This document shows, one piece after another, positions 7,961 through 16,087 of a DNA stretch of 64,000 nt. Source of the DNA: a virus. The position numbers were made by a program, and so were the translations under genes. Position 1 is the first letter of the stretch; the number at the start of each line of letters is the position of its first letter. Location: the IMG/VR virus record IMGVR_UViG_3300032401_001693, positions 37,812 to 101,811 of that record. One strand, written 5' to 3'. The notes under the pieces are model-generated. The model was not told the origin of the DNA and did no database searches. It saw only the letters and a program-made list of their open reading frames with translations.

Positions 7961-10900
7961 ATGCCTAGAATAAGAATTCCTAAAACAGCTATAACTGAAC
8001 CTATAACCACAATTTATGCTGATCAAGTCACTCAAGCCGTCAGACAAAGACAGATGAGTAAGATCGATAGGGAATCTCTGCGCTTGATCACGCGTATCGA
8101 CGATGACATGAGAGATAGGTTAGGAGCTTTACTTCGGGAAGGTGTAGAGCAAGGTAGATCAGTTTCAGCCACTGCAAGTACCCTCTTGAAAACAGGTCTG
8201 GACAAAGGCACGTTTAGATCAGCCAGGCGCAGAGCTTGGATGATAGCAAAGACTGAGCTACACCGCGCACGAATGCTTGCTGCCCGAGATGTTTATGAAG
8301 CTAATGGTATTGATTTAGTTAAATGGATTGGAATAGGAGATGAGCGTATCTGTCCGGTGTGCGGTAGGATGCATAATAGAGTTTTTCGTTTAAGAGATAT
8401 AAGAGATGAGCATCTACCACCAGTTCACCCTAGGTGTAGATGCAGGGTCGTCCCAAGTGACATGCAAATGGATATAACAGTAAGACATGATAGAGAGGGA
8501 AAAGTGGTAGAGTCGAAAGTGGCACCAAACCCGCATGATTATCTTTATGTAGTGAAGCTTAAGAAGGCTTTAGAAGACCTAATGAAAGCAGTTCAAGTTC
8601 GTGGGGAAGATTTAGTACAAGGAACTCCCTTATTCAAAGCTGATGATAATGAAATAGATTTAGAGAAGAGCGAATTTTCATCTACTCAGGTTAATCTACC
8701 TAAGGTGTTAGCTTCTAAGGTTTTGAATACTGTTAAACTTATAGATCCAGATGACCTACATCCTACAGAGAAACAAGATGACGCTCCACATATTACTGTT
8801 AGATATGGCATACTTCCAGAGGTTCCACCTAAGCATGTAAAAGAAATACTTGATCATCCAGGAAAGGTAAAAGCCAGTATTACTGGTGTAGATGTTTTCC
8901 AACCCGAAGACAAAGACTATGATGTTTTGGTTTTTAGGATTGATAGTCCAGATCTTAATTTGCTTAATGAAAAGCTAAAGCAACTGCCACATGAAGATAC
9001 TTATCCATTTTATCAACCTCATTCTACTATTGCTTATCTGAAGAGAGGACTTGGAAAAAAATATGTAAACTTAGTAACTGGTCTTGAGGGGGAAGAAATT
9101 GAGTTTGACACAATCAAGTTTTCTGATAAGGATTATAAAAAGGTTAGTATTGACTTAGAAAAGGCTTTTGGAGGGCTAGAGACGGAATTAGAAAAAGCCA
9201 GGCCCTACATCCGAACTAAAAAGGGAAAGTTAGAGCATGTAAAGGGCTATCCACATAGGCCACGACTATTTGATGTAAGTCCTGAGAAGAGAATAGAAAG
9301 GGCTTTGGAGCCTACCCGAGAAGATGTAAAAATGGTTAATAGGATCTCACATGAGATACACGCAATAGGTGGTAGAGCTCTAATAGTGGGTGGGTTTGTT
9401 AGGGATGCTTTACTAGGCAGACCAAGTAAAGATATAGATGTTGAGGTCTATGGTGTTAAACCAACCGAACTTAGGAGTGTTTTAGATAGGATAGGTAAGG
9501 TAGATGCAGTAGGTGCTTCGTTTGGCGTTCTAAAAGTATCTGCTCCAGAGATGGATGAGCCACTGGATGTTTCTATTCCTAGAAGAGATTCTAAAGTGGG
9601 TACTGGCCACAAGGGTTTTATTGTGGAAGCAGATCCTGGAATGACTCCTAAAGAAGCTGCCCTTAGAAGGGACCTTACTATTAACTCCCTTGCCTATGAT
9701 CCTATTACTAAAGAAATAATAGATGAGTATGGTGGACTTCAGGACATAAAAGATCGCAAATTAAGTGCTACCGATGATACTACTTTTGTGGAAGACCCAC
9801 TTAGAGTACTTAGAGTGATGAGATTCTCTGCCCAGTTAGGGTTTAGTCCTACGGTAAAGTTGGCTTGGCTTTGTAGGAGTGTGGATTTGACTAGCTTGCC
9901 TAAAGAGAGAATCTATGGAGAACTAGAAAAGACTCTAATGTCTAAGAATCCTAGTATTGGGTTAATGCTTACCAAGATATTAGGTATAAATAAGATATTG
10001 CCAGAATTAGAGGATCTTAGAACCACAGAACAAAGTCAAGAATTTCATCCGGAAGGGGATGCGTTTCAGCATACTCTACAAGTGATCGACTCTGCATCCA
10101 AACTAAAAAAGGGTTTCTCAGATAGATCAGATCGTATTGTCTTAATGTTTAGCGCACTTTGTCACGATATGGGTAAACCTCAGACCACAGAGACTACTGC
10201 TGAGGGTAAGATTATTAGTCATGGGCATGATGCTGTAGGGGCTGAGGTAGCTAGAAAGTTTATGGAAAGGTTGACTAATGAGAATGATTTGATTGATCGA
10301 GTAGAGATTCTAGTGCGTTCACATATGGCGCCTACCAATCTATACCAAGCTAAAGCAGGAGATTCAGCTATTCGTAGATTGGCTAAAAAAGTTGATATAC
10401 CTATGCTTGTCGCACTATCAGCTGCAGATAAGAGGGGACGTGATATAAAGGTTGATCTAAAGGCTGAGAGTTGGTTAATGAAGAAATATAGGACCCTACT
10501 GTTAAATAGACCTGAGACTTTAGAGGCAAAAGTAAGGGGTAGGGATTTGATACCTTTAGGAATCCAACCAGGTCCTGATATGGGCAGATTACTGAATAAG
10601 ATTTATTCAGCTCAGTTGGATGGTAAGTTTGAAACTATGGAACAGGGATTGGACTATGCTCGTCAACAGGGATGGCTGGTGAAGGGGTTATTTGGATATG
10701 ACATAAATAAAGCAGTTCCGGTGAAAGGGTTTACCAGAACTAGAAAAGGTAAGAGGGAGATGGTTAAACCACATACTAGGACTGCTAAACAAAAGATGAC
10801 TGCTCTTGAGGCTTTTGTAGGTGGGGCAGTTCCAAAGAAGGGTTGGCAGAAAGAGGAGGCTGATAAATTCCTAGAAGAAGTTAATCCTATTTTTAAGAAA

Positions 10901-12685
10901 CATCATTTTAAAGTAGAGATGATAGGTTCAGTGGCAAGAGGTAAAGTTTACGAAAAGGGGCACTATGATCTAGATTTGAGGATTACTCATACTAGAGGAG
11001 ATGAGACTGCCGAAAGAGAGGATTTAGATTATGAGTACACTGATCCTAAACAGCAGGGGGATCTAGGAAGGTTGTTGTTGAACTTGCAGAAGAAGGGGTT
11101 ACATTTTGAAATAAATGAACCGTCTGGAGAGGAGAAAGATCCTACAGCTACTCTTAGTCTAAAAGATGGTAGGGTGGTGGATCTGTATTATGAGGAACAC
11201 GAGGGAAAGGAAGGAATGGAGGAAAAGACTCCTCTCTTGCATCTAACCTATGATAAGTTGGCAGCAGGTGGTAGGGTTAAGCATGTTCCTAAACCAGATC
11301 CAGAGCAGGAAGAGGCTATTAGGAGATGGTTGTCTAAGTCATTACTAGAATATATTGGTAAGCCAAATACTGAGGAAACACGGAAAGAGATCCAGGATCT
11401 GGTTTTAAAAGCCATCCAAGTTAAGGGTCATCTTAGAACCAGACGTGGGAAGCAAGGATGGGTTAAACCACACCATAGGCAGGCAGGAGAAATAAGCCGA
11501 AAGATTCCAGAAGTTAGTGTGTCAGGTTTTGATGATAGTGATGTTGTACCAGAAATACCCGGTTTTGACGAAGGATCATTTGAGCCTAGATTGAACTGGT
11601 TTGCAGAGAAAAATTATCTTGGATGGAAAAAATTTAAAGTAGATGAAGCTATAAGGGGGGATTTTCCTGAGAAGTACCGAAATGAGAAGTTTGTATACCT
11701 TTTGAAAGATCTTAGAACTGGTGAGGATTTTACGGGTGGAACTCAGGCAGAATTGGAAACTTTCCTAGACGAACTTGAGAAGGCTGATAAGAAATCAAAA
11801 GAATATGTTTCTAAATGGGACTTAAAGTCTATAAATATTTTGCCTAGAAATGAGGATGCTGAAGTTTTATCTAAAAGGGTTTCTTGGGATTTTGAAAATG
11901 CTATATACGCCCTTATGGAAATTGATAGAAAAATAGGTATAGCAGGTCGTGGTATATTAAATATTAGGTTTGGTAAGACGGACGATGGTGATGAATCCAG
12001 AGGCATATACGTAGTAAAAGAAAAATTAATAGAAATAGATGATAGATATCCAAGGACAGTACCTCATGAGTTTGGACATTTTTTATTTGATATGAATATT
12101 GGTATAGAGGAAAACAGGTCCTATTTTAAAGAGTTAAGTGATGCCTTAGGAGATTATTATCTTAGTAACAAAAAGGAAGTTGCCACATGGATTATAGAAC
12201 ATCCATACGATGGTTTAGATTACTTTTTAATGCCTACTGAACAGTTTGCTCGTGTGGTTGATACGTATGTGAGGGGTGAAGTTGATGAAGTTTTCTATCC
12301 TGATAATCATCCCGAATATTTTAAGATAGTTAATGATTGGGGTGATAAATATCTAAAGACTGGAGTTATAAAAAGTAAATCTATTTTTCTGTTAGACCTT
12401 AAAAAATCCAGGAAAGAGTTAGTAAATTTAAGAAAATCTAGAGTCGAGGGTAAGAAAATTCCATATAGGAACGATAATGGAAAAGTTGTCTGGGCTAAAG
12501 TAATGGATGGTGGGGTGGTAATAAAAGGAACGAGGGATAAAGTATTTCTCGGAACTAAAATATTGATAAAATCAGATATTGCCAACGTGACGGGGGTAGG
12601 ACGAGATGGTGTGATTGCTAGAACTGACAATGGCAAGAAATACCAGGTTCTACACAAAGATTTGAATTTTTGGGTTAGGAGGTGA
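7961..12685 (+). CDS. polyvalent head protein: MuF, 2H phosphoesterase, CCA/HD, nucleotidyltransferase, metallopeptidase
   Basis: A 1574-residue multidomain protein. Residues 1-170 match the MuF/SPP1 gp7 minor head family (zinc-type C131, C134, then HPRCRC near 156-161). Residues about 240-400 are 2H phosphoesterase-like with HIT (277-279) and HST (354-356). Residues about 455-910 look like a class II CCA-adding nucleotidyltransferase (GGFVRDALLG, DID 491-493) plus HD domain (H704, H735-D736, H788). Residues about 950-1110 are a second nucleotidyltransferase (GS at 989, DLDL near 1003, D1074). Residues about 1290-1440 contain HEFGH (1369-1373), a zinc metallopeptidase motif. A small SH3-like domain ends the protein. 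Tag copies sit at 408-430, 915-940 and 1146-1172, between domains. This fits the polyvalent-protein concept: enzymes delivered with the DNA and possibly cut apart by the prohead protease. Confidence 0.8.
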   Translation: MPRIRIPKTAITEPITTIYADQVTQAVRQRQMSKIDRESLRLITRIDDDMRDRLGALLREGVEQGRSVSATASTLLKTGLDKGTFRSARRRAWMIAKTELHRARMLAARDVYEANGIDLVKWIGIGDERICPVCGRMHNRVFRLRDIRDEHLPPVHPRCRCRVVPSDMQMDITVRHDREGKVVESKVAPNPHDYLYVVKLKKALEDLMKAVQVRGEDLVQGTPLFKADDNEIDLEKSEFSSTQVNLPKVLASKVLNTVKLIDPDDLHPTEKQDDAPHITVRYGILPEVPPKHVKEILDHPGKVKASITGVDVFQPEDKDYDVLVFRIDSPDLNLLNEKLKQLPHEDTYPFYQPHSTIAYLKRGLGKKYVNLVTGLEGEEIEFDTIKFSDKDYKKVSIDLEKAFGGLETELEKARPYIRTKKGKLEHVKGYPHRPRLFDVSPEKRIERALEPTREDVKMVNRISHEIHAIGGRALIVGGFVRDALLGRPSKDIDVEVYGVKPTELRSVLDRIGKVDAVGASFGVLKVSAPEMDEPLDVSIPRRDSKVGTGHKGFIVEADPGMTPKEAALRRDLTINSLAYDPITKEIIDEYGGLQDIKDRKLSATDDTTFVEDPLRVLRVMRFSAQLGFSPTVKLAWLCRSVDLTSLPKERIYGELEKTLMSKNPSIGLMLTKILGINKILPELEDLRTTEQSQEFHPEGDAFQHTLQVIDSASKLKKGFSDRSDRIVLMFSALCHDMGKPQTTETTAEGKIISHGHDAVGAEVARKFMERLTNENDLIDRVEILVRSHMAPTNLYQAKAGDSAIRRLAKKVDIPMLVALSAADKRGRDIKVDLKAESWLMKKYRTLLLNRPETLEAKVRGRDLIPLGIQPGPDMGRLLNKIYSAQLDGKFETMEQGLDYARQQGWLVKGLFGYDINKAVPVKGFTRTRKGKREMVKPHTRTAKQKMTALEAFVGGAVPKKGWQKEEADKFLEEVNPIFKKHHFKVEMIGSVARGKVYEKGHYDLDLRITHTRGDETAEREDLDYEYTDPKQQGDLGRLLLNLQKKGLHFEINEPSGEEKDPTATLSLKDGRVVDLYYEEHEGKEGMEEKTPLLHLTYDKLAAGGRVKHVPKPDPEQEEAIRRWLSKSLLEYIGKPNTEETRKEIQDLVLKAIQVKGHLRTRRGKQGWVKPHHRQAGEISRKIPEVSVSGFDDSDVVPEIPGFDEGSFEPRLNWFAEKNYLGWKKFKVDEAIRGDFPEKYRNEKFVYLLKDLRTGEDFTGGTQAELETFLDELEKADKKSKEYVSKWDLKSINILPRNEDAEVLSKRVSWDFENAIYALMEIDRKIGIAGRGILNIRFGKTDDGDESRGIYVVKEKLIEIDDRYPRTVPHEFGHFLFDMNIGIEENRSYFKELSDALGDYYLSNKKEVATWIIEHPYDGLDYFLMPTEQFARVVDTYVRGEVDEVFYPDNHPEYFKIVNDWGDKYLKTGVIKSKSIFLLDLKKSRKELVNLRKSRVEGKKIPYRNDNGKVVWAKVMDGGVVIKGTRDKVFLGTKILIKSDIANVTGVGRDGVIARTDNGKKYQVLHKDLNFWVRR

Positions 12686-12690
12686 GATAG

Positions 12691-12936
12691 ATTTTCTATT
12701 GTAACTCCTGCGGAAATGAAGTAATTAAATCGTATCCAAGTGGTTCTGTCAAGTTAAGGACCAACATTGTTATCTTCGAAAATGGACGAGCTTTTTGTAA
12801 ATGTCCCGAATGCCATTCTGAAGTTAATCTGCCACTAGTATTGGAACTTCCTACTGGTAAAACTTTACCACTGGGCAAGAAATTGCAATATTTTATTTTG
12901 GAAAAAAGTGAGAAGGGGGTGAAAGGTGAAAAATGA
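12691..12936 (+). CDS. Mu Com-like zinc-finger protein with ATT start
   Basis: The frame encodes FYCNSCGNEVIKSYPSG then KLRTN, and later CKCPECHSEVNL: the four-cysteine pattern and spacing of the Com family (translational activator of mom in phage Mu). The open frame begins right after TAG 12688-12690, and its first codon is ATT 12691, six to seven bases after AGGAGGTG. No ATG, GTG or TTG start lies near the N-terminal Cys pair, so ATT is the best start. 81 residues. It lies directly after the MuF polyprotein, and its 3' end overlaps the next gene. Role here unknown; RNA binding is a family-based guess. Confidence 0.65.
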   Translation: MFYCNSCGNEVIKSYPSGSVKLRTNIVIFENGRAFCKCPECHSEVNLPLVLELPTGKTLPLGKKLQYFILEKSEKGVKGEK

Positions 12937-13360
12937 AAAAGTGAGTAGACCAGTTTGTATTGAGTGTGGAAGTAAGTGGGTAATAAGTTCAGGTATAAGT
13001 TGGCACTGCGGTGATTGTGGGCGTGTGTTTAAGAAGCACCTTCGTGGGAGACCAAGGTTAAAAGTTGTTAGACCTAACTGTCCTAAGTGTGGTGCTGAGG
13101 GTGAGAAGTATACTATATCATGTGGACAGCAATGGAAGTGTAGTAAGTGTAGTAGGAGTTGGCTAAAATTTCTAATAGGTACTAATAGAACAGTAGAGGG
13201 TGATAGGCCGAATTGTCCAACTTGTGGTAAATCGGATCCAATGTCTAAAGCTGACAGGTGGAAGTGTACGGGTTGTAGCTTAACTTGGCAGAAGAACTAT
13301 AGAACTTCTAAGGTTTATTCACCTTTGGATTTACATAGTGCTAAAGTTGTAGATGTATAA
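12926..13360 (+). CDS. triple zinc-ribbon protein
   Basis: 144 residues with GTG start and GGGGGTG site. Three tandem copies of a CxxCG...W.C..C....W.K ribbon (starting near residues 9, 53 and 94), each about 40 residues, linked by R-P-x-C. The pattern resembles zinc ribbons of InsA or transposase-associated and transcription-factor proteins. It probably binds DNA or RNA. Together with the Com-like neighbour it forms a pair of small zinc regulators within the head operon. Function not established. Confidence 0.65.
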   Translation: MKNEKVSRPVCIECGSKWVISSGISWHCGDCGRVFKKHLRGRPRLKVVRPNCPKCGAEGEKYTISCGQQWKCSKCSRSWLKFLIGTNRTVEGDRPNCPTCGKSDPMSKADRWKCTGCSLTWQKNYRTSKVYSPLDLHSAKVVDV

Positions 13361-13378
13361 TTGAAAAAAGGAGGCTAT

Positions 13379-14224
13379 ATGAGGTTAAAATTGAAAGAGT
13401 TAAGAAAGTTTTTTGTACGAAGGATTGCAGCTATATCTGATTTGCACCTAATGTCTAGATCTTCACTTTTTCCGCCTATTTTTAAAACCACAGAAGGTAA
13501 CGAGTTTCGTGGAAATACTGGTCAGAGTCAGATATGGAGTTACTGGAAGCAGTTTTGTCATATATGCGATGAATGGGAGGTAGATACTGTGTTTTTAGCA
13601 TCAGATCTACTACATGGGCAGAATCCAATAGAAAGGGGTACGGGTTTAATAAGTACCAACCTAAATGAACAGATACAGTTAGGAGAGGACACTTTGACTC
13701 TTTTACTAAAAGGAAGGGAGAGTCATTGGGTAGGAGGTTCCAGATATCATGACAGTACTAAAGGGATGTACGTTGAACACGAGCTTTGTAACCGTATGAC
13801 AGAAGCTGGTATAACTAAAGGCACCTGGCATGGACCAATAGCCAATATGAGAGTGAAGCCTTTTGATAAGATAGTAAATATGACGCATGGTGGTGGTAGG
13901 GCGGCATATTACAGAGAAACTATAGCTGCTAGGGAGATGGTTTATGGAAAGGCAGCAGAGGTTGATGGTAAGTTGCCTAGGATCGACTGCTATATTCATG
14001 GCCATTTTCACTGGTATAACCACATTCATCAGGGTCGGGTTCATCATATTCAGCTACCTGGTTGGACGGCTTATGAACCTGTTCCCATTTTTACTCCTAA
14101 CTATACTAGGATGCAACCAGATATAGGTGGAGTTCTTATACTTTTCGACGCAGAAGGTAGGATCACTGTTTGGCATTTTCTTTACCCGCTTCCTCATATT
14201 TCTGATATAGTAGTAGAAGTTTAG
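13379..14224 (+). CDS. calcineurin-like metallophosphoesterase
   Basis: ATG 13379 follows AAAGGAG and is preferred over an upstream TTG lacking a site. 281 residues with the classic order of metal motifs: SDLHL (DxH), SDLLHG, a GSRYHD block in the place of GNHD, MTHGGG, and GHFHWYNH near the C-terminus. Phage members are often called nucleases or phosphatases. The GNHD motif is altered (GSRYHD), which may modify activity. It ends the upstream transcription unit just before a promoter-like element. Confidence 0.75.
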   Translation: MRLKLKELRKFFVRRIAAISDLHLMSRSSLFPPIFKTTEGNEFRGNTGQSQIWSYWKQFCHICDEWEVDTVFLASDLLHGQNPIERGTGLISTNLNEQIQLGEDTLTLLLKGRESHWVGGSRYHDSTKGMYVEHELCNRMTEAGITKGTWHGPIANMRVKPFDKIVNMTHGGGRAAYYRETIAAREMVYGKAAEVDGKLPRIDCYIHGHFHWYNHIHQGRVHHIQLPGWTAYEPVPIFTPNYTRMQPDIGGVLILFDAEGRITVWHFLYPLPHISDIVVEV

Positions 14225-14235
14225 GGTTTGGTAGG

Positions 14236-14256
14236 TTTTTATATAAATCATAATGA
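14236..14256 (+). promoter_or_regulatory. late-promoter-like element, copy 1
   Basis: TTTTTATATAAATCATAATGA lies in a short intergenic gap, about ten bases before the next ATG. The same core recurs at 16598, 35704 and 60020, each just upstream of a new gene block. The core resembles the T4 late promoter TATAAATA, which needs no -35 box. Promoter role is inferred. Confidence 0.6.
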
Positions 14257-14265
14257 TAGGGAGTT

Positions 14266-14565
14266 ATGAGTTTTTTAGCGGTGGTTTTGGATAAAGTACG
14301 TCAAGCTGATCTGGAACAGTTTAGGGAAAAGGTTCAGTCTATGGAGAAAACTAGAGGTCTGGACCTTGAAGAGTCCGGTCTTGAGAATCTAGATATGGTT
14401 GTTAAACGAAGAGGAGATCAGTTTGAGACATTTATTGTTGATGGGCAGGAAGAATACGTTAAGAAGATGCTAGGAGAACAAAAATCAAAAACTGAAGAAA
14501 CAGTTAAGTTAGACGATAACAATTCAGACTCGATGGTTAATTTCTTAGAAAAGATAAGGGGCTAA
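14266..14565 (+). CDS. small head-region protein, unknown
   Basis: 99 residues, ATG with GGGAG upstream. Charged and helical, with a short beta segment (FETFIVDGQEEYV). It is the first gene after a late-promoter-like element and lies immediately before the prohead protease, so it is probably a head assembly or internal protein. No family recognised. Confidence 0.5.
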   Translation: MSFLAVVLDKVRQADLEQFREKVQSMEKTRGLDLEESGLENLDMVVKRRGDQFETFIVDGQEEYVKKMLGEQKSKTEETVKLDDNNSDSMVNFLEKIRG

Positions 14566-14568
14566 ACT

Positions 14569-15831
14569 ATGGGATGCAATTCGGTTGAAAAAGATTTTCA
14601 GTTTTGGATGCCGTTGGAGATCGAAAAGGCCAAAAAAGAGGGAGAGTGGCGAGTTGCTGGAATAGCTTCCGATGAAAATGCCCAGGATATCCAGGGAGAA
14701 ACAGTGTTTGTTAAGGGTCTGGATGTATCCTACTTAATGGAAAGAGGCGCGCTAAACTGGGATCATGGGAAGGATCCTGGAGATATTCTGGGTGAGATTG
14801 AGTTAGCTTCTAAGATAGATGGTGAGAAAAAGCTATATGTGGAGGGGGTTCTTTATCCGCATATCAAAAAAGCTCAGGATGTTTGGAATCTGATGCAATC
14901 TCTAAAGGATACAGAAAGCAAAAGAAAGTTAGGTTTGTCTTTAGAGGGCAAAATTAAGGAAAGAGACTCAGAAACAGGAAAACAGATACGCAAGGCCTGG
15001 ATAAAGAATGTTGCAATCACATACAATCCTATCAATAAAGGTACATATTTGGATATGGTTAAATCATTGGGGAAGTTTAGTTTTGATCTTTGTGATAAGA
15101 AGTGCGAAGGATGTACACTATGCGAAGAGGTGGAAAAGGCTTCTGAGGGAAGTGTGACTATAGATCCAGTCGTAGACCACAAAGAAACAGAAGTGAAGAA
15201 GGCAGAGGTTAAGGTAGCTGAGGAAACTAAACCCATAGAAGTGCCACTTCCCTCAGAGTCAGTTCAGAAAACACTAGAAGCAGGGCAGGATATTCCAGCT
15301 ACTACTGGTGGAGTAAGTGGTTCCGCACTAAGGGCAGAGTCTTTAGAACAGGAGACTAAGGTGACTACATATCAAAAGAAAAAGAAGAAACAGAAGACGG
15401 ATGGAGAATTTACAAAATCTGAACTGGCTGAGTGGTTACAGGAGGAAAGAAACTACTCACCTAAAACTGCTAATTTGATGGCCAATCTCTTGTTTCTAGT
15501 TAAAGCTATTAATATAGCTGGATACATTAGAACTAGGAAGGGGAAGTTAGAAAGAGTTAAGCCCTTTACTAGGGAACTTACACATGAAATATACCGCATT
15601 AAAACAATGTCGGATAGCAATCTTATGACAAGGGCGCGGAAAATAAAACATGCCGACAAAATGCTTCACTTCTATCACGCGGCAGTTGCTGCTGGTAAGC
15701 CTGAGTTGGTTGGTTATATTAGATCTCAGGGCCATAGATTAGGATTAACAAATAGCGATTTTACTGGTGCAGCCGAACCTGTAGGGGCAGGGCTGAAAGA
15801 GGCATCTAGGGCCTTCCGAGCAGCGGCATAG
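14569..15831 (+). CDS. prohead serine protease with tag and capsid-like segment
   Basis: 420 residues. Residues about 25-160 show the prohead protease pattern: GIASDENAQDIQGE, NWDHGKD (catalytic H66), LYVEGVLY, and GLSLEGK with nucleophile S124, then KNVAITYNP. Residues 238-269 (DIPATTGGVSGSALRAESLE) closely match the N-terminal region of the capsid protein at 17401. Residues about 281-312 form a small helical module shared with neighbouring genes. Residues 312-335 carry the recurrent tag (IRTRKGKLERV). The fused C-terminus may act as scaffold or propeptide. The tag in both the protease and its likely cargo suggests it is a substrate or targeting signal. Confidence 0.75.
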   Translation: MGCNSVEKDFQFWMPLEIEKAKKEGEWRVAGIASDENAQDIQGETVFVKGLDVSYLMERGALNWDHGKDPGDILGEIELASKIDGEKKLYVEGVLYPHIKKAQDVWNLMQSLKDTESKRKLGLSLEGKIKERDSETGKQIRKAWIKNVAITYNPINKGTYLDMVKSLGKFSFDLCDKKCEGCTLCEEVEKASEGSVTIDPVVDHKETEVKKAEVKVAEETKPIEVPLPSESVQKTLEAGQDIPATTGGVSGSALRAESLEQETKVTTYQKKKKKQKTDGEFTKSELAEWLQEERNYSPKTANLMANLLFLVKAINIAGYIRTRKGKLERVKPFTRELTHEIYRIKTMSDSNLMTRARKIKHADKMLHFYHAAVAAGKPELVGYIRSQGHRLGLTNSDFTGAAEPVGAGLKEASRAFRAAA

Positions 15832-15836
15832 TTTAG

Positions 15837-16067
15837 TGTGTTAGAGGCAAATTTAGGCCTACCGAGTTAACAATCACTAAGGACCAAGCAACTAATCTCT
15901 TACATGATAAATTAGGCTATTCCAGACGAATGGCTGCTAAGTTAGCCACTGTTGCACTCTTGTCTAAAGGCAATAGGACTTTCGAAGTTGCTATTGCCAC
16001 AGCTTTAAGATTAGCTCTTGAGAAATCTCGAAAAGATGGATCTAAGAAAAGAAAGAAAAATAATTAG
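15837..16067 (+). pseudogene. open fragment with the helical module, no usual start
   Basis: An open frame with no ATG, GTG or TTG near its beginning and no ribosome-binding site. It encodes ITKDQATNLLHDKLGYSRRM then AAKLATVAL, plainly related to the helical module in the protease (FTKSELAEWL...) and in the next gene (FTKSQVVEFL...). It ends in a basic tail. ATG 15930 lies inside the module. It is either a decayed paralogue or uses an unusual start. It occupies most of the 256-base gap between annotated genes. Confidence 0.4.
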
Positions 16068-16087
16068 AAGTTACCATAAAGTTAGTA

